From Pseudomonadota bacterium (GTDB taxonomy: Bacteria > Pseudomonadota > Gammaproteobacteria > Xanthomonadales > Marinicellaceae): a DNA stretch of 14,554 nt. The notes under the pieces were generated by a model that saw only the letters and a list, made by a program, of their open reading frames with translations, had not been told where the DNA came from and searched no databases. Location: the NCBI GenBank assembly GCA_008501575.1, contig QQUO01000350.1, forward strand, positions 1 through 14,554, written 5' to 3'. This document shows positions 7,518 to 12,420 of this stretch, piece by piece. Within the stretch, counting starts at the first letter, position 1. Each line of letters opens with the position of its first letter. The position numbers were made by a program, and so were the translations under genes.

Positions 7518-7604
7518 GCCCGGGTGGCGGAATTGGTAGACGCGCCAGCTTCAGGTGCTGGTGGGGGCAACCCCGTGGAGGTTCAAGTCCTCTCCCGGGC
7601 ACCA
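7518..7604 (+). tRNA. tRNA-Leu (anticodon CAG)
   Basis: This 87-base class II tRNA has acceptor strands GCCCGGG (7518-7524) and CCCGGGC (7594-7600), discriminator A7601 and an encoded CCA (7602-7604). The anticodon stem CCAGC/GCTGG encloses the loop TTCAGGT, giving anticodon CAG, which reads CUG. The D-arm contains TTGGTAGA. The long variable arm GGGG-CAA-CCCC typical of tRNA-Leu is present, as is the T-loop TTCAAGT. No GC-rich terminator follows; an AT-rich accessory stretch begins directly after the CCA, which fits use of this tRNA end as an insertion point. Confidence 0.97.
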
Positions 7605-7734
7605 TTTATATCTGTTAAATCAATATTTTATATCTCACTTTACACCCAGTATGCTTAATTTCCAACTATTCAAAACTTACCAAATTTATGACTTTGTGCT
7701 AAGGTATTGCTAATAAACAAAAAAGGGAACTGAA

Positions 7735-8487
7735 ATGGCGAAAATACCAATTATGGTTGAACGAAGATTAAAATCAGAGGTTCCACGGTTTCAGAAAATA
7801 CTAGCTCAAGCACAATTAAAAGATATAAATGAGGCTGACACAGTTGCTATCGTTGCAGATATGCTTGAAGGTGTATTTGGATATGACAAGTACGAGGATA
7901 TAACAAGAGAGTTTGCCATAAAAAATACCTATGTTGATCTCGCTGTAAAAACAGAAAAAGAAATTGATTTTCTTATTGAAGTTAAATCTATTGGTACCAA
8001 CCTTAAAAACTTACACCTAAAACAAGCTGTAGATTATGCTGCCAACAGAGGAGTTCAGTGGGCAATACTAACTAATGGAGTAATTTGGCAAGCACACAGA
8101 GTAACTGTTGATGGTCGCGTTTCAAGTGAAGAAGTGTTTTGCATTGATTTCCTCAGTCTTTCTATCAGGAATACATCTGATTTAGAGTCAGTATTTCTAT
8201 TGTGTAAAAAAGGATTAGGTAAAGGTGCAATTGATGATTATTACCAGCAATCTCAAGCTTTCAATAAATATGTTGTTGGAACTATCCTACAATCAGAAAA
8301 TATTGCTAAACCTGTTAGAACTTTACTTCGAAAAATAAGCCCTGGTTTAAAGGTGGATTTGTCTGATATATGCGAAATGATCTCTAAAGAAGTTATTAAA
8401 AGAGAAATTACAGATAGTCAAACAGAAGAATGTCAGGCACTCATAAAAAAAACAAACAACCAAATTAAAAAAATAAATAAAAAATAA
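7735..8487 (+). CDS. Orphan HsdR-N-type nuclease domain protein (PD-(D/E)XK)
   Basis: This 250-aa protein resembles the N-terminal nuclease domain of type I restriction HsdR subunits, without the helicase motor. The catalytic pattern is visible: a conserved helix with E45, then YVDLAV with D68, then FLIEVKS with E82 and K84. These are followed by LKQAVDYA (95-102) and QWAILTNG (108-115), both typical of the HSDR_N group. The C-terminal 110 residues are of unknown function and end in a very lysine-rich tail. A strong ribosome site (AAGGGA) is 6 bases before the ATG. Codon choice (AGA, ATA, AAA-rich) and AT content differ from the flanking core genes, suggesting transfer. There is no hsdM or hsdS beside it, so it is not an ordinary restriction system; a role in phage defence is possible but unproven. 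Confidence 0.8.
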   Translation: MAKIPIMVERRLKSEVPRFQKILAQAQLKDINEADTVAIVADMLEGVFGYDKYEDITREFAIKNTYVDLAVKTEKEIDFLIEVKSIGTNLKNLHLKQAVDYAANRGVQWAILTNGVIWQAHRVTVDGRVSSEEVFCIDFLSLSIRNTSDLESVFLLCKKGLGKGAIDDYYQQSQAFNKYVVGTILQSENIAKPVRTLLRKISPGLKVDLSDICEMISKEVIKREITDSQTEECQALIKKTNNQIKKINKK

Positions 8488-8579
8488 ATGCGAACTATAG
8501 CTTTGGCATGAATTATTTAAGTAAAAACTCTTAACTTGAAGCCTTTGAATGATTGCAACAACCGTTTTCAGTTGACGGC

Positions 8580-8663
8580 ATGTTCGAAGAAATTGAAAAA
8601 AAAGTGACGGATATGGCAATTAATAAGATATTGGTTAAACCAATAATAAATAAAAAAACATGA
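8580..8663 (+). CDS. Possible 27-aa small ORF upstream of the membrane protein gene
   Basis: An ATG-started frame of 27 codons (begins MFEEIEKK, ends INKKT) stops at a TGA that overlaps the ATG of the next gene in an ATGA arrangement, as in translationally coupled pairs. The product would be a small, charged, Lys-rich peptide with an amphipathic start. No ribosome site is obvious before 8580, and the AT-rich composition makes a chance ORF quite possible. A 17-base palindrome lies inside it. Confidence 0.22.
   Translation: MFEEIEKKVTDMAINKILVKPIINKKT
8629..8645. promoter_or_regulatory. 17-bp perfect palindrome before the membrane protein gene
   Basis: TATTGGTT (8629-8636) and AACCAATA (8638-8645) form a perfect inverted repeat around one central base. 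It ends 14 bases before the ATG at 8660. It could be an operator for a dimeric regulator or an RNA hairpin at the ribosome site. Function is not known. Confidence 0.4.
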
Positions 8664-9001
8664 GACAAATTGATATGGAGCCATCGCAAGAAAAAAATGA
8701 ATCTATTGACATCCCACTCTCTAATTCAAACAGTTTTGATGGATACTTTGGCTTTGGTGGTTTTTTAGCTTGGTTAAACTTAATCGGCGGAATAGTGGGA
8801 CTACTGTACTATTCAATTGGCCAGTATAACGAATTAGAGAAACTTAAGGCCAAAGCAACATGGGCTATGCTTGATCAGATTAAGGAAGCGCAGATACAAA
8901 ACATATTCATGGGCGTTAGCATTCTTATGGCCGGACTAACGTTGTTCACCATTATTCAGCTGTTACGTGGGATTTATCGAAATACAATATTAAAGAGGTA
9001 A
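8660..9001 (+). CDS. Small two-helix membrane protein of unknown function
   Basis: I do not recognise this 113-aa protein. It has a polar, acidic N-terminal tail (residues 1-28), a glycine-rich transmembrane helix (about 32-54, FGFGGFLAWLNLIGGIVGLL), and a charged connecting segment (55-80) with coiled-coil-like ELEKLKAKA. A second transmembrane helix (about 81-103) and a short basic end (ILKR) follow. By the positive-inside tendency both termini may be cytoplasmic. It lies in the AT-rich islet after the orphan nuclease and may be coupled to the small ORF at 8580. An alternative start is the ATG at 8675, which removes five residues. A link to defence or to toxicity is only suggested by position. 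Confidence 0.6.
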   Translation: MRQIDMEPSQEKNESIDIPLSNSNSFDGYFGFGGFLAWLNLIGGIVGLLYYSIGQYNELEKLKAKATWAMLDQIKEAQIQNIFMGVSILMAGLTLFTIIQLLRGIYRNTILKR

Positions 9002-9063
9002 CCTGTGGTGCATTTAGAGTGATAATTGACTCTTAAGCTTGTTTTCTTAATCCAAAAAGCCGT

Positions 9064-9245
9064 GTCATTCCGGCCGTTTCCACGTCCTGTTCGCTCGGCA
9101 CACCACCATCCATGGTGGCGACTAAGCGAAGCGCATGGACGCCGCCAAGGATGGCGGTGTTAGAATCGATCTCTTCCGGGTCCCACCTAACGAGACACAC
9201 CTCCATCCCTGGAGGCGAGACCGGATCGGAGATCGAGGAATCTAC
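9064..9245. repeat. Probable MITE-like/REP-like element carrying three covarying hairpins
   Basis: Three 16-base hairpins share the form CCnCCA-TCCn-TGGnGG. They are CCACCATCCATGGTGG (9103-9118), the inverted copy CCGCCAAGGATGGCGG (9142-9157) and CCTCCATCCCTGGAGG (9200-9215). The third stem pair is A-T, G-C and T-A respectively, so both arms changed together. Flanking bases are also shared (ACA before, GCG after in consensus orientation). The outer ends carry ATTCC and GGAAT in inverted order. This pattern fits a family of multi-hairpin intergenic repeats; mobility is inferred. Exact borders are uncertain. Confidence 0.6.
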
Positions 9246-9305
9246 CAATTTTACCGCAATTTTTCATAGTCAGGAGATATCTCCACTCACGGCCTACGGC
9301 ATTCC

Positions 9306-9342
9306 AATTAAGCTTCTTGTGCTTCACACAAACCGCTTAATT
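9306..9342. repeat. Interrupted inverted repeat (13 paired bases)
   Basis: AATTAAGC (9306-9313) pairs with GCTTAATT (9335-9342), and TTGTG (9317-9321) pairs with CACAA (9327-9331). They are separated by a symmetric 3x3 internal loop and closed by a five-base loop CTTCA. There is no T-tract, so it is not an ordinary intrinsic terminator. It may be a protein site, a mobile-element end or a folded RNA. Confidence 0.5.
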
Positions 9343-9419
9343 TACATTGCCTGGCCTTCGCTCGGTCGATATGACAATAATTATTATTTTTATTCCAAAT
9401 TCACCACGGGTAGAACTAA

Positions 9420-9758
9420 TTATTGGTCATGCACAACCTGATCTAATTGCTGTTCAATCCAATTATTTAAGCTCATGTTTTCCGTGGCGGCTCGTGCTGA
9501 AAGCTGAGCGTGCAATTCGGATGAAATCCTGAGATTAAAACGCCCAGAAAAAGATTTCTTGGGCTCAATGCCTTCTTCTTGACACATCTCTAAGTATACT
9601 TTTAGAGATTTTTCGCCTTCTTTTCTCAAGCCAGCAATATCCTTGGCATAAAAGTCTGCACCGCCATTTAATAGCACAAATTCACCACGAAACATGTCTA
9701 TGTCCGGATCGTAATTAATGACAGCCAAGTAATTATCAAATTTCATTGTATTAAGCAT
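9420..9758 (-). CDS. hicB: HicB-family antitoxin
   Basis: This 112-aa protein is the probable antitoxin of a type II HicAB module, neutralising HicA and repressing the operon. The N-terminal half (NYLAVINYDPDIDMFRGEF, then a GLRKEGEKSLKVYLEMC helix) is the degraded RNase H-like HicB fold. The C-terminal third (FNLRISSELHAQLSARA, then MSLNNWIEQQL, about residues 73-104) is a ribbon-helix-helix DNA-binding domain. Its ATG at 9758 overlaps the last 8 bases of hicA and has a GGAG about 12 bases upstream. An in-frame ATG at 9746 is an alternative and would leave a 4-base gap. The toxin-first gene order is normal for hicAB. Confidence 0.9.
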   Translation of the reverse strand: MLNTMKFDNYLAVINYDPDIDMFRGEFVLLNGGADFYAKDIAGLRKEGEKSLKVYLEMCQEEGIEPKKSFSGRFNLRISSELHAQLSARAATENMSLNNWIEQQLDQVVHDQ

Positions 9759-10014
9759 TGTCTGATTTTACTCCATTCCTGGTTAACCAATCTCTGATAG
9801 CAGCAACAGCACCTTTGTCGGTATTAGGACTTGGGTGTGGTCGATGAAAAACACGTATCTCATTAAACAATTTAACGCCTATGCGTGAACCTTCACGTTC
9901 TGATATATCTGCACCCAAAGCTTTAAACAGGGACTCAATTCGACTCCATTTAATATTACCACTGACTGGTCGATTAAAAATTAAAGCTAATGTCTTCCTG
10001 TCTTTTGCTTTCAT
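9751..10014 (-). CDS. hicA: HicA-family toxin
   Basis: This 87-aa protein is the probable mRNA-targeting toxin of the HicAB pair. The double-stranded-RNA-binding-like fold is suggested by IKWSRIESLFKALGADI (21-37), the EGSRIGVKLF strand pair (41-50) and RVFHRPHPSPNTDKGAVAAI, followed by a C-terminal helix. In canonical HicA the residue after Gly-Ser is the catalytic His; here it is Arg (R44), while H57 and H60 occur in FHRPHP. I recall a HicA subgroup with this longer form, so activity may be retained or altered. The gene leads the operon and is transcribed towards hicB. Its start is only 6 bases beyond the predicted -10 box, and there is no good ribosome site. Confidence 0.85.
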   Translation of the reverse strand: MKAKDRKTLALIFNRPVSGNIKWSRIESLFKALGADISEREGSRIGVKLFNEIRVFHRPHPSPNTDKGAVAAIRDWLTRNGVKSDNA

Positions 10015-10020
10015 CTTTTT

Positions 10021-10050
10021 ATAGTACCATATTTCGGTACTGTTTACAAA
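10021..10050 (-). promoter_or_regulatory. hicAB promoter with overlapping operator
   Basis: On the minus strand TTGTAA and TACTAT are separated by exactly 17 bases, close to sigma-70 consensus, just before the hicA ATG at 10014. The inverted repeat AGTACC (10023-10028) / GGTACT (10036-10041), with a 7-base spacer, covers the spacer and -10. This is the expected place for autorepression by the ribbon-helix-helix domain of HicB. The predicted transcription start falls at or next to the ATG, suggesting a leaderless message. Confidence 0.55.
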
Positions 10051-10063
10051 TTATTTTTCACCA

Positions 10064-10104
10064 TTGACTTATCAGCTGTGGTGATTAAGATATGGTTTTA
10101 ATCA
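10064..10104 (+). promoter_or_regulatory. guaD promoter with inverted repeat
   Basis: TTGACT (10064-10069) and TAAGAT (10086-10091) with a 16-base spacer resemble a sigma-70 promoter 26 bases before the deaminase ATG. TGATTAA (10082-10088) and TTAATCA (10098-10104), with a 9-base spacer, form an inverted repeat over the -10 and start region. This could be a repressor site. The responsible regulator is not known. Confidence 0.4.
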
Positions 10105-10116
10105 TATTTTAGTTTT

Positions 10117-10584
10117 ATGCAAAAACAATTTATGCAGCGGGCCATTGAGTTGGCGCGTGAGGGAATGGATGCCGGAGCCGGTGGGCCGTTTGGCTCAGTG
10201 GTGGTTAAGGACGGTGAGATAATTGCCGAAGGCTATAATGGCGTGACATCGAATAATGATCCCACCGCCCATGCCGAAGTCATGGCGATTCGTGCGGCTT
10301 GTCAAAAGCTTGGGACTTTCCAATTAGATGACTGCGAAATTTATACCTCTTGTGAGCCTTGTCCGATGTGCCTTGGCGCCATCTATTGGGCTCGTCCGAA
10401 AGCCGTCTATTATGCCTGTACCCGTGAAGATGCCGCCGCCATCGACTTTGATGATCAGTTAATTTATGATGAAATTGATGCCGGCATCGATAATCGTCAA
10501 ATCCCCTTTAAACAAATCCAACGAGCCGAGGCGTTAACTGTATTTAAGGCCTGGCAAGACAAAACCGATAAAATTGAATATTAA
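10117..10584 (+). CDS. guaD: Guanine deaminase, cytidine-deaminase fold (GuaD type)
   Basis: This 155-aa cytoplasmic zinc enzyme should convert guanine to xanthine and ammonia in purine salvage or catabolism. The zinc and catalytic residues are clear: H52-A-E54 and the P-C82-x-x-C85 pair in TSCEPCPMCLGAIYWARP. The N-terminal ELAREGMDAGAGGPFGSVVV and the C-terminal IPFKQI, FKAWQDK and final EY closely follow B. subtilis GuaD (156 aa). They differ from the tRNA adenosine deaminase TadA, which is the main alternative. The C-terminal end is important because GuaD forms domain-swapped dimers whose tail covers the active site. It is the first gene of a compact three-gene cluster: the nitroreductase starts two bases after its stop. 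Confidence 0.9.
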   Translation: MQKQFMQRAIELAREGMDAGAGGPFGSVVVKDGEIIAEGYNGVTSNNDPTAHAEVMAIRAACQKLGTFQLDDCEIYTSCEPCPMCLGAIYWARPKAVYYACTREDAAAIDFDDQLIYDEIDAGIDNRQIPFKQIQRAEALTVFKAWQDKTDKIEY

Positions 10585-10586
10585 CC

Positions 10587-11171
10587 ATGTCACAACCAAA
10601 GTCCAAACCAGAAGTTATTGAATTTTTAAAAAACCGCCGTTCAGTGTTGATCAAAGATCTTATCGAACCCGGCCCAAATAAAGATGAATTAGAAACACTG
10701 TTAACGATTGCCACCCGGGTACCTGATCACCGGAAACTGGAACCCTGGCGATTGCTGGTTATTCGCGGTGAAGGCCGCGGGCTCGCGGGTCAGAAATTAG
10801 CGGATATTCGGGCCAAAAAGCATGATCTTATTCCACTACAACTTGAGATTGAAGCCAATAATTTTAATCGGGCACCCTTGGTCATCGCCGTGGTGTCCTC
10901 GCCGGTGGAAGGCAATACACCAATAGAAGAACAAACCTGTTCAGGTGCCGTGGTGGCCCAACATATTAATTTGGCTGCTGCCGCTTTGGGCTATGCCAGC
11001 CAATGGGTCACCGGCTGGTCCTGCCTGGATAAAGATGCCCAAAAAGCCCTGGGATTGGCCGAGCATGAATGGATTATCGGATATGTTTATGTCGGTTCTA
11101 CGGAAGTTGAACCCGCTGACCGCGCCCGTCCAGACTTGGCAGAAAAAGTCACTTACTTGGGAAAACCATGA
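10587..11171 (+). CDS. Nitroreductase family protein, YdjA-like
   Basis: This 194-aa protein is predicted to be an FMN-dependent, NAD(P)H-using oxidoreductase. The N-terminal FLKNRRSV (13-20) holds the FMN phosphate-binding arginines. RVPDHRKLEPWRLLVIRGEG (44-63) matches the YdjA subgroup, where E. coli has a similar PDH..PWHFFVI stretch. The segment EQTCSGAVVAQHINLAAAALGYASQW and the final GYVYVG are the usual helix and FMN-contacting strand. At 194 aa it is close to the short, compact YdjA group rather than the 215-220-aa NfsB type. The physiological substrate is unknown for most of this group. It begins two bases after guaD and its TGA overlaps the tsaD ATG (ATGA at 11168-11171), so the three genes are probably cotranscribed. 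Confidence 0.88.
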   Translation: MSQPKSKPEVIEFLKNRRSVLIKDLIEPGPNKDELETLLTIATRVPDHRKLEPWRLLVIRGEGRGLAGQKLADIRAKKHDLIPLQLEIEANNFNRAPLVIAVVSSPVEGNTPIEEQTCSGAVVAQHINLAAAALGYASQWVTGWSCLDKDAQKALGLAEHEWIIGYVYVGSTEVEPADRARPDLAEKVTYLGKP

Positions 11172-12196
11172 TTGTCCTCGGTATTGAATCTTCCTGCGAC
11201 GAAACCGGCATCGCCTTATATAATGGCAAAACCGGTGAATTGCTGGCCGATCAGCTCTACAGCCAAATCGAACTGCATGCCAAATATGGTGGCGTGGTGC
11301 CGGAACTGGCCTCCCGTGACCATGTCCGTAAAATAGTACCCCTTATTGAACAGGCTTGTGAAGAAGCGGCAATGTCTTTGCAAGACATCGATGCGGTGGC
11401 TTACACCGCCGGACCCGGTCTCATCGGGGCACTGTTGGTGGGTGCTTGTGTCGGTCGCTCGATCGCCTGGGCTTTGGATATTCCCAGCGTTGAAATTCAC
11501 CATATGGAAGGTCACCTGTTGGCACCTTTATTGGCCGAAGACAAACCGGAATTTCCATTTTTATGTTTATTGGTATCAGGCGGTCATACTTTATTGGTGG
11601 ATGTGCAAGGCTTGGGTGATTATAAAATTCTCGGTGACACCCTCGATGATGCCGCCGGTGAAGCCTTTGATAAAACCGCCAAACTGCTCGGCTTACCCTA
11701 TCCCGGTGGTCGTTATATTGCACAATTGGCCGAAAAAGGCGATGTTAAACGCTTTAAATTCCCGCGCCCGATGATGAATCGGCCGGGTCTTGATTTTAGT
11801 TTTTCCGGCTTAAAAACCTTCACCCGTGTCACCTGGGAACAACACCAGGATGATGACGACATCGAACAACTGCGCGCCGATATTGCCGCCTGTTTCCAGG
11901 ATGCGGTGGTTGATACCCTGGCGAAAAAATGCCTGCGTGGTATAAAACAAACCGGCCACAAGTCACTGGTTATTTCCGGCGGTGTCAGCGCCAATATTCA
12001 GCTTAGAGAAACCCTGAATAAAATGGGGCAAAAACACCACTTTAAAACCTTTTTCCCGGAATTAAAATACTGCACCGATAATGGTGCCATGATTGCCATT
12101 GCCGGCGCCATGCGCTTAAATGAAAAAATCCCTGAAAAATCAAACGCCATCCAGGCTTATCCGCGCTGGAGTCTGGAACAACTGAGCCCGCCTTAA
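11168..12196 (+). CDS. tsaD: tRNA N6-threonylcarbamoyladenosine transferase TsaD
   Basis: This 342-aa protein is the catalytic subunit that, with TsaB and TsaE, transfers the threonylcarbamoyl group from TC-AMP onto A37 of tRNAs reading ANN codons. The ASKHA-type start GIESSCDETG (5-14) is intact. The metal-binding HMEGH motif (H112 and H116) is intact, as are the nucleotide-binding LLVSGGHT, DDAAGEAFDK and ISGGVSAN segments and the final DNGAMIAIAGAMR. The length is normal (E. coli about 337 aa). The start is fixed by the ATGA overlap with the nitroreductase gene and by the family's usual MxVLGIESS beginning. The gene is essential in most bacteria, so this cluster is core genome. In many gammaproteobacteria tsaD sits beside rpsU; that is not the case here on the upstream side. 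Confidence 0.97.
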   Translation: MIVLGIESSCDETGIALYNGKTGELLADQLYSQIELHAKYGGVVPELASRDHVRKIVPLIEQACEEAAMSLQDIDAVAYTAGPGLIGALLVGACVGRSIAWALDIPSVEIHHMEGHLLAPLLAEDKPEFPFLCLLVSGGHTLLVDVQGLGDYKILGDTLDDAAGEAFDKTAKLLGLPYPGGRYIAQLAEKGDVKRFKFPRPMMNRPGLDFSFSGLKTFTRVTWEQHQDDDDIEQLRADIAACFQDAVVDTLAKKCLRGIKQTGHKSLVISGGVSANIQLRETLNKMGQKHHFKTFFPELKYCTDNGAMIAIAGAMRLNEKIPEKSNAIQAYPRWSLEQLSPP

Positions 12197-12203
12197 ACCG
12201 CCA

Positions 12204-12296
12204 GTCATACTCGGGCTAAAATAACTTATACGCCGACTTTAGTTGAAGAATAAAAACCCGTCATGCTCGGGCTACGACCCGAGTATGACAAGGTTT
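12204..12296. repeat. REP-like palindrome with an extra left arm after tsaD
   Basis: GTCATGCTCGGG (12260-12271) pairs with CCCGAGTATGAC (12278-12289) through 12 pairs, one of them G-U, around the loop CTACGA. Outer bases AAACC (12254-12258) and GGTTT (12292-12296) extend the stem across a small internal loop. A second left arm, GTCATACTCGGG at 12204-12215, is a perfect complement of the same right arm. The hairpin could end tsaD transcription, but there is no proper T-tract. It looks like one complete and one partial copy of an intergenic palindromic repeat. Confidence 0.65.
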
Positions 12297-12364
12297 ATAA
12301 ACGCAAATTAGTGTGATACTTTACAACAAGGCACCGAGTCATGTTTCGTTTTAACTTAATTTGA

Positions 12365-12393
12365 TTGACTTTATTAATACCGATTAATACACT
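12365..12393 (+). promoter_or_regulatory. Promoter of the surface protein gene with direct repeats
   Basis: TTGACT (12365-12370) and TACACT (12388-12393) are separated by 17 bases and lie 27 bases before the ATG at 12421. Two direct copies of ATTAATAC (12373-12380 and 12383-12390) lie between the boxes at a 10-base period, so they face the same side of the helix. They could bind a regulator, or could simply be AT-rich chance repeats. Confidence 0.45.
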
Positions 12394-12420
12394 TTTTATT
12401 ACCATTTATAGAGATCACTG

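Larger units (their letters stand above)
9002..9419. other. Gene-free stretch with palindromic elements
   Basis: No convincing gene is seen in these 418 bases. The region contains a GC-richer segment with three related hairpins (9103-9215). That segment is bounded by GTCATTCCGG (from 9064) and CGAGGAATCT (to 9243), which share the inverted core ATTCC/GGAAT. A 12-bp palindrome GGAGATATCTCC follows at 9273-9284, and then a long interrupted hairpin at 9306-9342. The GC-rich segment contrasts with the AT-rich genes on both sides and looks like an inserted repeat. A 71-codon minus-strand frame crosses it but appears to be a by-product of the hairpins. Confidence 0.6.

Noticed and set aside
7735..8487. 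Complete type I restriction system
   Set aside because: No helicase domain, methylase or specificity subunit is present in or around this gene.
9161..9190. GTTAGAA and ACCTAAC looked like integron attC core sites
   Set aside because: The two cores are in the wrong order for an attC site on either strand, one does not fit GTTRRRY, and there is no cassette-like gene or integrase.
9103..9215. CRISPR-like array because of three similar 16-base units
   Set aside because: Spacing is unequal, the middle unit is inverted, each unit is a self-contained hairpin, and no cas gene is nearby.
9033..9248. A 71-codon minus-strand frame with plausible-looking amino acids
   Set aside because: It is made almost entirely of the three hairpins and their flanks, lacks a ribosome site and resembles no family I know. 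The compensatory changes point to nucleic-acid structure rather than coding.
7605..10116. A second copy of the tRNA-Leu 3' end marking an island boundary
   Set aside because: I looked for the GTCCTCTCCCGGG-like tail up to guaD and found none, so no attR site is claimed.
10117..10584. tRNA adenosine deaminase TadA
   Set aside because: The protein shares the zinc motifs, but its N-terminal GGPFGSVVV, the IYWARP stretch and the C-terminal IPFKQI...EY follow guanine deaminase GuaD much more closely.
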